Shown: positions 43,674 through 53,706, counted from the stretch's first letter. The stretch: DNA of 64,000 nt from Agaribacterium sp. ZY112 (GCF_041346925.1 NZ_CP166840.1:1426001-1490000); one strand, 5' to 3'. Numbers and translations are program-made. The notes: generated by a model not told the origin, from the letters alone.

Positions 43674-45560
43674 TTAGTTAAATAAGTTCTTTAACTTTTC
43701 TTCCGCTTGTTTCTTAAGTTTTTCTTCTTGCTTTTTACGTTCAGCTTCAGCCTTGGCTTTTTGCTTCTCTAGCTCTTTTTTAGCTTGAGCTTCGGCTTTG
43801 TCTTGTTGCTGTTTGGCGTAATCTTGCAGTTGAGTCTTTAATAGATCATCTAGCTTGGTGCCATTTTTACTGAGTAGGTTGGTGTCAGCTGGTAGGCCAA
43901 GATTGGGATCAAGGTCTTTTAAATAAGCATTTAGACGTTCGTTTAGGGCTGTGTCGAGCTTGGCACGCCACTCAGTTTGTTTCTCTTTAAAGCGTTGGTT
44001 AAAGGCTTTTTGTAGCTGGCTATCTAGGTTGGAGCCAATACGTAAGTCGAGCTCATCCACCGCGCCGGTAAAGCCAATATCTAAATCAAAGCTGTGGATT
44101 TTTTCGAGCGCAGCGCCCACTTCCTTGGCAAACTGGGTTTTACCGTCGCTGGAGAACTTAGCTTTACTAAACAGGGCTTTGGCGTCGCCATCAAGCTTGC
44201 CATCAATCAGTTTTGCGCTGCCACTTAAACGACCGTTTGCTTTATCCATCGTAACAGCCAGCTTGTTTGATTCACTTAGCTTCTGCTTGCTTAGGCCTAA
44301 ACTGGCAACGCTAAAGTTGGCAGTGTTGACGGCGGGAGTTTGGCGATAGTCGAGTATGGCGTCCGCATTTAAGCCGCTCATTTGGCCCCACTGCTTACTG
44401 CTTAGGGTCAGTGTTGATGGCTTGCCGGTGATTTCCTGCTGGTGAGTTAGGTTGTTGGCTAGAATAAGTATTTCACCCATATCATCAAGCATGCTTAATT
44501 TACCGCGCTTGATTAGGAAGTCAGGTAGAGGCTCTTGTTCAGGGAAGCGAATAAAGCGGCCTTCAAGGCGTATTGGTTCTTCGGCTTCAGCTTCACTTTT
44601 GATTTCGTTAATACGTGCGATATAAGGCTGAGCCTTATTGTACCAATATAAGAAGGTATTGCTGTATTCACCGACCTCAGAGCCAAAAAGTAAACCGCTT
44701 AGGTTGGCTACGCCTCCAGCATTTAAACCGTATTTGTTTTTGAGGTGTTCGTAATCCGCTTTAGGTGCGTTCTTTAAGTTACTGAGTTCACCTTTAAGTT
44801 CTTTTTGACTGCGCTTGATCAAGGTCTTTGCTTCATCGATCGCCTTTTTGTCGGCTCGCATGGCTTTTTTGATGTCATCAAATTTGCGTTTGCGCGCATT
44901 AAAGTCGGCTACGGATTTAAGCTCGCCAGATGTTAGTTTTTTGATGTCTTGTTCATAGCTTTTCAGTTTGTTGCTGTTAGGCAAGCGTTTTTCTAAGTTT
45001 TCCCAGCTTTTCTTTTTTTCATCAATGGAAGTGGCTAGTGTTTTATAAGCAGCATCGGTTTTAAGCGGCTCTCTAGCTAGCAGTGTTTTTGCGTCTGGGG
45101 CTGCGGCGGCAGCATCTTTTAAGCCTTTGCTAATTTCTTCTTTGAGAGTCTCTTCTTCGGCTTGGGCTTTGACTTCTTCAGGGCTAAGTGGTTTTTTCTT
45201 AAGAAGCCCTGATTTACTGCGTTCCGTATCAAAGGCCAGACCCGTTAGACTCATGTCCTCAATAATTACTTGGCCCATTAATAAGCGCAATAAGCGAAGC
45301 TGCATGGTTGCCTGTTCAAATTCAAATAAGTTGCGCATCGCCGCGTTTTCATCACCAACACTTACGCCGTGCACGGTGATGCCTGCAGGTGAATACTGTA
45401 GCTCAACTTTATTTACATTTACTTTAGCGTTAAAAATTTCTTCACCGCCAGCTTCCATCCCCCACTTGATTAAGGTGCCTGCAAACAAGTAAAAGGCCAG
45501 CGCTAGGCCTCCAACAATGGCGATAAAGGCTAATAGTCCTTGCCAACGCAATGCTTTCAT
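43674..45560 (-). CDS. TIGR03545-family membrane-anchored protein
   Basis: The 628-residue protein has one N-terminal membrane helix (about 10-32), an AsmA-like first part (VNVNKVELQYSPAGITVHGVSVGDE), long charged coiled-coil stretches (about 130-260 and 590-628) and a central beta-rich region. I recognise it as the family TIGR03545, which always neighbours a TIGR03546 gene; that gene lies 14 bases upstream here. The role is not established. The AsmA-like part suggests envelope or lipid transport work. Confidence 0.8.
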   Translation of the reverse strand: MKALRWQGLLAFIAIVGGLALAFYLFAGTLIKWGMEAGGEEIFNAKVNVNKVELQYSPAGITVHGVSVGDENAAMRNLFEFEQATMQLRLLRLLMGQVIIEDMSLTGLAFDTERSKSGLLKKKPLSPEEVKAQAEEETLKEEISKGLKDAAAAAPDAKTLLAREPLKTDAAYKTLATSIDEKKKSWENLEKRLPNSNKLKSYEQDIKKLTSGELKSVADFNARKRKFDDIKKAMRADKKAIDEAKTLIKRSQKELKGELSNLKNAPKADYEHLKNKYGLNAGGVANLSGLLFGSEVGEYSNTFLYWYNKAQPYIARINEIKSEAEAEEPIRLEGRFIRFPEQEPLPDFLIKRGKLSMLDDMGEILILANNLTHQQEITGKPSTLTLSSKQWGQMSGLNADAILDYRQTPAVNTANFSVASLGLSKQKLSESNKLAVTMDKANGRLSGSAKLIDGKLDGDAKALFSKAKFSSDGKTQFAKEVGAALEKIHSFDLDIGFTGAVDELDLRIGSNLDSQLQKAFNQRFKEKQTEWRAKLDTALNERLNAYLKDLDPNLGLPADTNLLSKNGTKLDDLLKTQLQDYAKQQQDKAEAQAKKELEKQKAKAEAERKKQEEKLKKQAEEKLKNLFN

Positions 45561-45574
45561 TTTACTTCTCCCTC

Positions 45575-46096
45575 TTATTTCACTGCGTTAGTTAGGTCAA
45601 CCGCGTCTTGCGCTAGGTTGAACCACTTAGATGCTTTGATGGCTTTTACTAGGTGGGTTTTCATCACCCAAGCAAGAATACGTTCACGGTACTTAACGAT
45701 GATGAATCGAGAAATAAGTAAACAAGGCAAAAACGCTAAGATTGAAAATACGACTGAGCCGAGTACTAAGGTGTGATTAAAATGCGCTAAACGCCAAATT
45801 TCACTTTGGTACATCGCTGTCCAAGTGCCGTTTAATGACTCGTTGTGAAGTAGGCCTTCGCCAATATTGAGAAAAACGGAGTCAAGCAGGTAAGCAAGGC
45901 CGGAGCAAACAACCATGCTGACTAAGACTGCCGATATATTGATACGCAATAGGCAAATCAAAAACAGGGTGAGGATATTATGCAGACTGAATAGTGGGGT
46001 AAAACCCAGCACCATGCCCATAGCAATGCCGGCTGCAATCTGTGTCGGACTGACGTCAGCATTAAGTAATTTAAAGAGTTTTAACAGTTGGCCCAT
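45575..46096 (-). CDS. TIGR03546-family membrane protein (DUF2062-like)
   Basis: The 173-residue protein has four membrane segments and the family hallmark PTQIAAGIAMGMVLGFTPLFSLHNILTLFLICLLRIN, related to DUF2062 proteins. It pairs with the TIGR03545 gene downstream (14-base gap), and the two are kept together across many gammaproteobacteria. Function is unknown. Confidence 0.83.
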   Translation of the reverse strand: MGQLLKLFKLLNADVSPTQIAAGIAMGMVLGFTPLFSLHNILTLFLICLLRINISAVLVSMVVCSGLAYLLDSVFLNIGEGLLHNESLNGTWTAMYQSEIWRLAHFNHTLVLGSVVFSILAFLPCLLISRFIIVKYRERILAWVMKTHLVKAIKASKWFNLAQDAVDLTNAVK

Positions 46097-46244
46097 GGAG
46101 AGTCCTTCCCTGCGGCTTAACGAAGATGATAGCTGTCCAGTTTAAGACTTTATGTTCAGCTTTGAAAGCGGGATGCGGGTGAGTGGGAGCTAGTTTGGAT
46201 AATCGCTTAAGCAAGCACCCAAAGCCGTCCCTTTAAAAGGTTCT

Positions 46245-46266
46245 TAAGCGCCTATGTAGGCGCTTA
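46245..46266 (-). terminator. Stem-loop after the YtcJ-like amidohydrolase gene
   Basis: TAAGCGCCTA (46245-46254) pairs with TAGGCGCTTA (46257-46266); the tight centre implies a working loop of 4-6 bases. On the minus strand it lies 11 bases past the stop and is followed by AGAACCTTTT. Confidence 0.5.
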
Positions 46267-46277
46267 CATAGCGGTGT

Positions 46278-47987
46278 TTATTTTGCGTAGACCTCTTGGC
46301 CTGCATAAATGGTTTTTTCGACTTGGGTTTGATGAATTTTATGAACATCTATCTCAAAAAGATTGTGTCCGAGAATGATCATATCGGCTTGCTTACCTGT
46401 CTCTATCGAGCCCGTTTTCTGGCCTAGGCCGATCGCTTGTGCACCGTTAAGGGTTAAGATTTTAATGCCTGTTGCTAAATCTACGGCAAACTGAGCTCCT
46501 AGTTTTCTGTCGGAGCCTCCCGGCGCCTCGCGGGTAATCATGGATTCTAAGCCGGGCCATGGGCTGGGAGTTAATGATACGGTCCAGTCGGACCCATAAG
46601 AGACTTTGGCTCCGTTTTCTACTAAGGCTTTAATGGGCCACGAGCGGTCGGTTCTATCACCAATATCTTTACGGATAATATCCTCACCATCATTGGGGAA
46701 CCAAAGTGCCGGAGAGGCTTCGTAAACGACCCCCAATTTATGGAAGCGTTTGATGTCTTCAGGCGCAATAAAGGTGCCGTGAGCGATGGAGTGAGACGTG
46801 CCTAAAGTTGCTTTGGGTAAATTTGCGTATATGTCGAGGGCACCGCGAATGGCTCGGTCTCCAATGCCGTGTACCTTTGTGGCAAAACCTTGTTCAACAT
46901 AAACAGCCATGTCTTTTTTTACATCGTTAAAGCTGTAGCGTAAATCACCCCTAAAGTCGGTACCGTGGAAAGGATCTAGCATAGCGGCAGTTTGACCGGC
47001 AGCAGAACCATCCAGAATATACTTCACGGCATTGGGGCGAATACGTTCCGTGCGGTAGTGTGCTGCATTGCGAATTAATGCGTCTTGGGCTGTTTTTTGT
47101 TTGGGGTCATTAAATTCGAGTGGTGTGGCTAAGCTGATATGTACCCAGTGCTTCAAACTGCTCTGTTTTTCGAGGGCCGTATAGGCGTCGAGATTTCTTT
47201 TTACGCCATAAGCGTCATTGATACCGGTGACCCCATAAGAAGACATTTCATTAAGAAATGCTTGCATGCCTTTGCTGGCCCATATGTCGTCAGGGTATTG
47301 GTCGAGGGCGTTGGTAACGAGGGTTGCTGCGGTTTCTCGAAAGACTCCTGTTAACTCTCCTTTGTCATCTTTTACAAAGATCCCGCCAGCTGGTGGCGTG
47401 ATGTCCTTAGTGATGCCTAGCTCTTTTAATGCCATGCTATTTAGAAGCATGGCGTGCGCTCCTTGATCCCAAAGAGCAACTGGGCGATCGGCAACGATGG
47501 CATCTAAGCTGCTTTTATTTGAGGGAAGCGTTGTGCCTGCAATTAAACCGTTATTATCAGCAAGCCAGTTGAGGGTGCCGCCATAGAGCCACTTTTTATC
47601 GGGGTTGTTTTTGCGAAACTCGCGGATGGTCTTCGTAATACTTTGCCAATCATCCGATGCGCTAATAAATATATTTAAATAATTATCCGCCCCCATATCT
47701 GGGTGAATATGTTCATCAATGATGCCCGGCATGACAAACTTTCCACGAAGGTCGATAAGTTTGGTATTGGGACCTTTAAATTTATTAACCTCTTTGTTGG
47801 AGCCAACTTCAATAAATTTAGCATCGCGTATCGCAACGGCTTCAGCCCAAACCTGTTGTTGATTAACGGTATAAATTTTACCGTTGGTATAAATGGTATC
47901 TGCCACGTCACTTGCCAAAGCGCTCTGGCCTAATAACACACTGAAGCTTAAAAAAACGCCAGCCATCTTACCTAAGCTAGTCTTCAT
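46278..47987 (-). CDS. Exported amidohydrolase, YtcJ-like
   Basis: From the ATG at 47987 (AAGGA upstream) the protein has a signal peptide (about 1-27, ending SALAS) and an amidohydrolase fold: TIYTNGKIYTVNQQQVWAEAVAI, then GKFVMPGIIDEHIHPDMG (metal-binding HIH). Further hallmarks are KYILDGSAAGQTAAMLDPF, KVHGIGDRAIRGALDIY, VSYGSDWTVSLTPSPWPGLE and GSIETGKQADMIILG. The YtcJ group (amidohydrolase family 3) hydrolyses N-acyl or amide compounds; no substrate is fixed. The longest frame opens 54 bases earlier without a ribosome site. Confidence 0.88.
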   Translation of the reverse strand: MKTSLGKMAGVFLSFSVLLGQSALASDVADTIYTNGKIYTVNQQQVWAEAVAIRDAKFIEVGSNKEVNKFKGPNTKLIDLRGKFVMPGIIDEHIHPDMGADNYLNIFISASDDWQSITKTIREFRKNNPDKKWLYGGTLNWLADNNGLIAGTTLPSNKSSLDAIVADRPVALWDQGAHAMLLNSMALKELGITKDITPPAGGIFVKDDKGELTGVFRETAATLVTNALDQYPDDIWASKGMQAFLNEMSSYGVTGINDAYGVKRNLDAYTALEKQSSLKHWVHISLATPLEFNDPKQKTAQDALIRNAAHYRTERIRPNAVKYILDGSAAGQTAAMLDPFHGTDFRGDLRYSFNDVKKDMAVYVEQGFATKVHGIGDRAIRGALDIYANLPKATLGTSHSIAHGTFIAPEDIKRFHKLGVVYEASPALWFPNDGEDIIRKDIGDRTDRSWPIKALVENGAKVSYGSDWTVSLTPSPWPGLESMITREAPGGSDRKLGAQFAVDLATGIKILTLNGAQAIGLGQKTGSIETGKQADMIILGHNLFEIDVHKIHQTQVEKTIYAGQEVYAK

Positions 47988-48321
47988 CGATATATCCTTT
48001 CTGTATTGCCAGCAATGGATGGCAGCGCTATTAATAAACAAATGAGGCAGGTTCCGAGAGGGGCTGTGTTATGTAATAAGTGATCTCGTATTTCTAATAG
48101 TTGCATGTGAGTTCCTGAGTCACTGAACCGTCAACATCTAATGATGATACATTATTTACGTATATTTTTAGTGGGCTATTTCAACGGTCTGCGCTTGTTA
48201 AGAATGCTCTCCCTTCCTTTTTACATAAGCACGTCATGCATTGGGCGCTCACAGTTTTGGCAATTGATAGTGCTGATTTTTTTGCAATGCAGGACGTGAG
48301 ATTTGAAGACAGCGGGGGGTA

Positions 48322-49815
48322 TTACAGGTTTATATTTTTAGCTGACAACGTATGCCGTTGATGCACTTCGCCATGCAAAATGACAGTCTCTATACTGTTG
48401 TAGGCTTGGGCACTAGTAAGAGGATTGTCATTGAGTACTAATAAATTGGCTCGTTTTCCGACGTCAATGCTACCGAGTTGTTCTTCTAAACCGAGTGCTT
48501 TGGCATTGGCCAGTGTTAAGGCATGTAAAATAGCTGGTAGTGGCACGCCTGCCTCAGCTAGGCGCTGAATCTCTAAATAGCCATTTAGGCCAGGGAATTG
48601 GGTATAAAAGGGGCCACTGGGCGTATCGCTGCCAAATAATAAGCGCGCATCATGCTGGGCTAGCTGCTGTACTACTACGCTGGCTCTTTTAATTGGGGCG
48701 CTGTACTCCTCTTTGAGATCTTGGTAGCGCACATCACTCAGTTTAAGCCCCATGTTTTTGGCCATTACGCTGCGCATCCACCGACCTTCGGAAGATTGGT
48801 ACCAACGGCTTAACTCCTTAGGCATGGCATGTGCTAGCGATGGCATATCGAAATAGGCATCGTTAAACAGTTCTTGTTCACCGTAAATAACTTGTATGGT
48901 TGCTTGGTAGCCAATTTGCTGTTCAGCTATTTGGTCTATTAATTTAAGGATCTTGGGGCTGGGTTTTAATGTACTTTTATTGCCCCAGCGCCACATACCG
49001 TGAGCGATCACATCGGCACCGGCATTAACAGCAAAGATCTGTGATGCTTGGCTGTTACCGTGAACGAAGACTGGCATAGCGTATTGATGTGCACTGCTGA
49101 TGAGCTCCTGCATCATTGCTTTGCTGGGGTTAGGCAAATTACTTTGGCCACCAAAGCCCTCTTCGTAGAAGGTTTTTACACACTGTGCACCGGCTTGTTT
49201 GATTTTTTTTACAACGGCACTGGGGCTATTGTCTTTTGCATTTATATGTTTAGGGATAGTGTCTTTTTGTTTTTCATCGTAGACGATATAAGGTGCCATA
49301 TCGCTGTTAAAGCGCTCGTGCCTGGGTAGCCATGAAAGCGGATAGCCATTGGCAATAGGCGCGGCTAAACAAAAGTAAGCATCGGGGCGAAGTGCTTGCT
49401 TATTCCATTCATCAATGCTCTTTTTGTTTGCTAATAGATCGAGCACCGTAGTAAAACCAAAATACAGATAGCTACGTGGAATTTGTGCTTTGGCTTGCTC
49501 TGCAATAGCGGGATGCTTATTGATGTGCTCGTCTTTCATTCCGGGAATGCCCTCTAGATGCACATGGCTGTCGATCAAACCTGGAATAAGGTACTTACCT
49601 TCACCGTTAATTACCTTCTCGGCTTTAAAGGCTTGTTTGGAGATGGCTTTGATATAGCCATTTTCAAGCAGTATGTTTTGCGGGCCGAGAGCCCCATTAT
49701 TATTCGAATCTATAAGTTGTATGTTGTTAATAGCGATACGTTGGGCGTGAGCCTGAGTATTCAAGCAGAAAAATACATAGATAAGAAAGGTGTAGCTAAG
49801 GCGTAAGAATTTCAT
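48322..49815 (-). CDS. Exported amidohydrolase, imidazolonepropionase/prolidase-like
   Basis: The 497-residue protein has a signal peptide (about 1-24), then IQLIDSNNNGALGPQNILLENGYI, the metal motif YLIPGLIDSHVHLEG, PVFVHGNSQASQIFAVNAGADVIAHG (metal-site histidines) and LLFGSDTPSGPF. It resembles the metal-dependent hydrolases with an imidazolonepropionase or prolidase-like core found in cell envelopes. The substrate is unknown. It is divergent from an AraC-type regulator, with a perfect 22-base palindrome in the spacer, so it may be that regulator's target. Confidence 0.86.
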   Translation of the reverse strand: MKFLRLSYTFLIYVFFCLNTQAHAQRIAINNIQLIDSNNNGALGPQNILLENGYIKAISKQAFKAEKVINGEGKYLIPGLIDSHVHLEGIPGMKDEHINKHPAIAEQAKAQIPRSYLYFGFTTVLDLLANKKSIDEWNKQALRPDAYFCLAAPIANGYPLSWLPRHERFNSDMAPYIVYDEKQKDTIPKHINAKDNSPSAVVKKIKQAGAQCVKTFYEEGFGGQSNLPNPSKAMMQELISSAHQYAMPVFVHGNSQASQIFAVNAGADVIAHGMWRWGNKSTLKPSPKILKLIDQIAEQQIGYQATIQVIYGEQELFNDAYFDMPSLAHAMPKELSRWYQSSEGRWMRSVMAKNMGLKLSDVRYQDLKEEYSAPIKRASVVVQQLAQHDARLLFGSDTPSGPFYTQFPGLNGYLEIQRLAEAGVPLPAILHALTLANAKALGLEEQLGSIDVGKRANLLVLNDNPLTSAQAYNSIETVILHGEVHQRHTLSAKNINL

Positions 49816-49874
49816 GCGAATAAGGTTTTATAGTTAGACGAAAGCTATTTTTTACCTAATCTGTGCCGCTTAGA

Positions 49875-49896
49875 GACCTAAAACGCGTTTTAGGTC
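49875..49896. promoter_or_regulatory. Perfect 22-bp palindrome between amidohydrolase and AraC genes
   Basis: GACCTAAAACG followed by its exact complement CGTTTTAGGTC spans 49875-49896. It lies 60 bases before the amidohydrolase start and 95 before the AraC-family start. No T-tract follows, so it is an operator candidate rather than a terminator. A related GACCC-TTT-GGGT element lies at about 49936-49947. Confidence 0.55.
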
Positions 49897-49990
49897 GAAA
49901 TTAACGCCTCTATTTTGTACAGTTCTGCTCCTTGAGACCCTTTGGGTAAAGCCCGCCCACCATTATTCTTACCTTATTGTTAAACGAAAC

Positions 49991-51103
49991 ATGCAGTCAG
50001 TTACTATTCACACATCCTTTGTTGTTGCCACGCTGTGGTTTCTGTTAGGTCTACATCTTATTTCTATAAGTGCCCCGAGTGGTGCCACTGGTCGTATTTC
50101 TGCCAGGCTCGCCCCGAGCTTATTGGCTCTTAATTGTTTTTTATGGGCTATTCAAAATACCTTACTGGCTTGCAATTTATTAGGTGCTCCCCAACAGCTA
50201 GTTTTGCTTCGTCCTATTCTAGCTATGTTACTTGGGCCTAGTTTGTATTTTTATTATCTTGTTTCTACAAGGCCTCATTTTCAATTTCGGGCGCACCAGT
50301 TCATACACCTTCTACCTTTGTTAGTACTCACTTTTCTTTTGTTTGCCGATCTTACTAAAGCTTATTTTTTGATTGATGCTTTTATCCTGATAAGTATGAG
50401 CAGCTATACGCTTTTTATTATGCTGAACCTATCTTCAGTACAACGCCTTACGAGTGATGAAAACTTAAACAATGAGGCTGAGGATAAGCGCGAGTATAAA
50501 AAAGAAGTGTATCTATGGTTGTGGTTGGTATCAGGCATGATGCTGATTTCGGTCGTGGTTGATATCGCTATCCTTATCGAACTCATGCTTACGAATAAAC
50601 CCTTGGCGGAGTCTGTCTGGCTTGCGTTCGGTTCGACGCTATTTCTACTTTTTAGCGCTTTTGTTTTGTTGTGTTTTTTGCGGCGCTCGAGCTTATTTGA
50701 GTGGGTGTATGTTCTAGGTGAGGCTCGCAGGCAAAAGTATGCAAGCTCTAAACTAACGGATGAGGACTGTAAGCAGTATTTCAAAAAACTAGAGCGACTC
50801 CTTAACTCCAATAAGCCCTATAAAGATGGCCGCTTAAAACTAGGAGATGTTGCTAAGCTGCTAGAACTTAACCCGCGTGTGCTTTCCGAGGTGGTGAATA
50901 GGCGGTGTGCTATGAATTTTTCTAGTTATTTGAATACCTATCGAGTTGAAGAGGTTAAGCGTTTGTTGCTTGCCGAACCTGAAAAAAACATCACTGAACT
51001 TATGTTCGATTCGGGTTTTGTTACCAAGTCTACTTTTAATAAAGAGTTTGCTCGTGTGTGTGGCTGCTCCCCTTCTGCTTATAGAGCACAGAATTTGCCG
51101 TAA
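49991..51103 (+). CDS. Membrane-bound AraC-family regulator
   Basis: The 370-residue protein has about seven hydrophobic segments in residues 8-235 and a C-terminal AraC-type double helix-turn-helix (about 265-368: LKLGDVAKLLELNPRVLSEVVNRRCAMNFSSYLNTYRVEEVKRLL, ITELMFDSGFVTKSTFNKEFARVCGCSPSAYR). Such regulators sense signals in or across the membrane. The divergent amidohydrolase is the likely target. The gene ends at a strong terminator shared with the GH5 gene. Confidence 0.87.
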   Translation: MQSVTIHTSFVVATLWFLLGLHLISISAPSGATGRISARLAPSLLALNCFLWAIQNTLLACNLLGAPQQLVLLRPILAMLLGPSLYFYYLVSTRPHFQFRAHQFIHLLPLLVLTFLLFADLTKAYFLIDAFILISMSSYTLFIMLNLSSVQRLTSDENLNNEAEDKREYKKEVYLWLWLVSGMMLISVVVDIAILIELMLTNKPLAESVWLAFGSTLFLLFSAFVLLCFLRRSSLFEWVYVLGEARRQKYASSKLTDEDCKQYFKKLERLLNSNKPYKDGRLKLGDVAKLLELNPRVLSEVVNRRCAMNFSSYLNTYRVEEVKRLLLAEPEKNITELMFDSGFVTKSTFNKEFARVCGCSPSAYRAQNLP

Positions 51104-51147
51104 ATATGAGGCTTTAGGTAAGTTAATAGCTACTTGTTGGTAATAAA

Positions 51148-51171
51148 AAAAGGGAGCTTGCGCTCCCTTTT
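51148..51171. terminator. Bidirectional intrinsic terminator
   Basis: AAAAGGGAGC (51148-51157) pairs with GCTCCCTTTT (51162-51171) around TTGC. Runs of A before and T after serve both the AraC-type gene and the convergent GH5 gene, whose stop lies 62 bases away. Confidence 0.9.
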
Positions 51172-51232
51172 AAGGTTTTCTGTTAGGCCATCTTACAACA
51201 AGATAATCTGGCCTAAGCTTCGACCTTACGGC

Positions 51233-53266
51233 TTATTGATTCCAAAGGCGCTTCAACAAGTTCCACTTGGTTTCATCAAAGCCTTGCCACTCGCCCCAAC
51301 CTGCAGTGTTCGAGATTGGATCGTAAGCATGCTTGTACAAACCACCGGTGTCACCTGACTCAGGGTTAATACCCCAGTAACAACCTTGGATTTCTTTTTC
51401 GGCCATGTAGTCAACAAAGACATTCTGCCATTGCTCATCAACACCTGGAGTCACGTGGCCCCAACGGTTGATGTCGCGAACGCTAGAACCATTTGGCCAA
51501 TCTAGGTGTCCACCAAACTCACCGACAACCATGGCGAAACCTTGCTCACGTAGGTAACCAAAGTGCTCGTCCCAGCCTGCGTAAAGTACTTCTGGCTCGA
51601 TCACAATGTCACACTTCGCATCACCGGCTTCGTCGCCTTCTAAGCTCGCACATTCTGGATCGTTTTGATCCATAAAGGCACTCTTAACATAAACTGAAGG
51701 GCCGTAAGCGTGTGGAGAAAGTACTAGGCGCTCTTTAGGAATGTTTAATGGATCTACGCCTTGACCAACAAGGTTTTCACCCCAGTTTGGTACTGATGAC
51801 TCGTCACCGTGAGGCTCGTCGCCAGTGGCGCGTGTGCCACCTGATACACCTTCAACAAAGACAAGAACGTCCGTGTTAACTTCATTGATCGCTTGGTAAG
51901 CGTTCTCAGAAAGCGTTTTCCATTCAGACCATGTGTAGTCATAAGGCTCGTTAAAGATATCAATACCAACGATGTTGTCTACGCCAAGTAGCTCTTGCAT
52001 GCCAGCAAGTTCACGCAGATCGTCAAGCCATAGTTCTTCGTTGTATTCGTGTACGGTAACGCCTGGGCCTACGTCGGTGCCACAAGAGTAAGTTTCACGG
52101 GTGTAGTCGTAATCTTCACGATCAGCATCAACATAAGGAGGCACTGCATCTAAACGACCTGCACGCCAGCCGAGGTAGTTTGAGCATGAGTGAATATCAA
52201 GGATCACGCCCACGTCATTGGCATCAGCAAGTTGGATAAATTCTTCCAAAGACTTACGCGCATTTTCGCCGCGAACAGATGGGTGGTTTTTAAGAACCAC
52301 ACCTTTACCTTGTGGATCGGTAGGATCTAGAGTTTGAGGAGCAATTGGTACACGGATAACGTTAATACCTTGCTCGGTAATCTCGTCAAAAGTTTGCTGC
52401 ATGTCACGGCCAGAACCGGCGCTGCCATTAGTCCAGAAGGTGTTACCTACATAAAGCTCCATCGGTGCGCCGCTTGGGTTGACGCTGTCGTTAGACGGCT
52501 CATGACGACCTTCTAAACCAAACCAGTTGCCACATTGCATAGGCATAATGTCACCGTTCTTGGTGATATTACCTGTTGCGTCTACGCGGTACGTGCCGGT
52601 AACTGGAGAGACTGAAGGCGTTGGTGATGGCTCCATTGAAGGCATCATTGAAGGTTCTGGTGATGGCTCCATAGACGGCATCATTGAAGGTTCTGGTGAT
52701 GGTTCCATAGACGGCATCATTGAAGGTTCTGGTGATGGCTCCATTGACGGCATCATTGAAGGTTCTGGTGATGGTTCCATAGACGGCATCATTGAAGGTT
52801 CTGGTGATGGTTCCATAGACGGCATCATTGAAGGCTCTGGTGATGGCTCCATAGTAGGTATTATCGTTGGCATGGGTGAAGGTGACGGAGATGGTTGACT
52901 GCCGTCTTTGCCATTAAATATAAAGTTGGTAGGAATCGTTGAGCCACCCGGAGATGCAATAAAACCGAAGTTCACTTGCTGGCCACTGCGGATATCGCTG
53001 TTGTAACCCATATCACCCAGTACATAGGTAGAGCCTACATGAGAAATAATTTTGGCATTCCAGATTTGGTCGATGTCAAAGTCGGCTTCAAACTCTACGG
53101 TCCAACCGCTTACGTTTGTAGACTCGTCATTTTCAATAATAGTGGTGCCCTGAAAGGCTGCGCCCCAGTCGCCATTTGAAGACATGTTGACTGTCGCTGC
53201 ACTGGCCCCAGCTGAGGCAATTAAGCTCGTCAGCGTAGCGGCTAATAGTGATTTTTTCATTAACAA
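51233..53266 (-). CDS. Secreted GH5 glycosidase with N-terminal CBM2
   Basis: The 677-residue protein has a signal peptide (about 1-23), then a family 2 carbohydrate-binding module (about 24-122: [43 protein letters not shown]). A linker of about 90 residues follows, with six [12 protein letters not shown] repeats, then a GH5 catalytic domain. The acid/base Glu lies in [18 protein letters not shown] and the nucleophile Glu in [13 protein letters not shown]. It is likely an endoglucanase of cellulose or a related beta-glucan, outside the cell; the exact substrate is inferred from CBM2. Mature size and layout fit secreted cellulases of marine saccharolytic bacteria. Confidence 0.9.
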   Translation of the reverse strand: MLMKKSLLAATLTSLIASAGASAATVNMSSNGDWGAAFQGTTIIENDESTNVSGWTVEFEADFDIDQIWNAKIISHVGSTYVLGDMGYNSDIRSGQQVNFGFIASPGGSTIPTNFIFNGKDGSQPSPSPSPMPTIIPTMEPSPEPSMMPSMEPSPEPSMMPSMEPSPEPSMMPSMEPSPEPSMMPSMEPSPEPSMMPSMEPSPEPSMMPSMEPSPTPSVSPVTGTYRVDATGNITKNGDIMPMQCGNWFGLEGRHEPSNDSVNPSGAPMELYVGNTFWTNGSAGSGRDMQQTFDEITEQGINVIRVPIAPQTLDPTDPQGKGVVLKNHPSVRGENARKSLEEFIQLADANDVGVILDIHSCSNYLGWRAGRLDAVPPYVDADREDYDYTRETYSCGTDVGPGVTVHEYNEELWLDDLRELAGMQELLGVDNIVGIDIFNEPYDYTWSEWKTLSENAYQAINEVNTDVLVFVEGVSGGTRATGDEPHGDESSVPNWGENLVGQGVDPLNIPKERLVLSPHAYGPSVYVKSAFMDQNDPECASLEGDEAGDAKCDIVIEPEVLYAGWDEHFGYLREQGFAMVVGEFGGHLDWPNGSSVRDINRWGHVTPGVDEQWQNVFVDYMAEKEIQGCYWGINPESGDTGGLYKHAYDPISNTAGWGEWQGFDETKWNLLKRLWNQ
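52629..52856 (-). repeat. 36-bp tandem repeat, six copies, encoding the GH5 linker
   Basis: Six near-identical 36-base units encode [12 protein letters not shown] on the minus strand. Units differ only at a few synonymous bases (for example GGTTCC versus GGCTCC on the plus strand), which indicates recent amplification or ongoing homogenisation. Copy changes would alter the linker by 12 residues and keep the frame. Confidence 0.88.
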
Positions 53267-53706
53267 CTCCTTGCTAAATATTGGCTCTGCCCCTCGTTTT
53301 CATAACGAAGTCGCAGTTCGATAAAACGCTGTTAATCTAGTGAGCAGTTATGAATGCTTCGCCTAAATTGGTGCATTGCAGGAGTTCAAACGTCTAAAAA
53401 TAAGCAGAATACGTGTAAAAAAACGAAATATGTGCATTAAAAGACGCTGATGGCGCCTTAAATCGCGCCTGTGCTGAATGGAGCAAGGTATTGTGAACGC
53501 ATACACACTTTGAAAAAGAGGCTTTTTTAGATCGTAATAAGCCCGCTTTTATCTACAGGCTAAAGAGGAGGTAAGTAGGAATATATGGACCTTTTAGTTC
53601 GTTAAATTAATGTTTGAGGTTAAGGTCTTGGGCATGACTTTAAGAATGATGCTGTTGAACTGAAGCGTGTAGAGATTAATCATGCTTATGGTCCGTCTTT
53701 GCTACA
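53267..53706. other. Divergent spacer between GH5 and glycosyltransferase genes
   Basis: The 440 bases hold the promoters of both genes but no gene I can support. A TACAAT box at 53702-53707 overlaps the first in-frame ATG of the glycosyltransferase and looks like a -10 element; no good -35 is seen. A six-codon frame MDLLVR near 53585, with AGGA before it, is too short to call. Confidence 0.4.

Noticed and set aside
52629..52856. Regular 36-base repeats that could suggest a CRISPR array
   Set aside because: Repeats are contiguous without spacers and encode a Ser/Pro linker in a clear secreted enzyme; no cas genes nearby.
52527..52898. 123-codon plus-strand frame opposite the GH5 linker
   Set aside because: It is an antisense shadow of the 36-base repeats (monotonous [12 protein letters not shown] pattern).
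53585..53605. Six-codon MDLLVR frame with an AGGA before it, possible leader peptide
   Set aside because: Too short to judge, no regulatory codon pattern, and no attenuator hairpin next to it.
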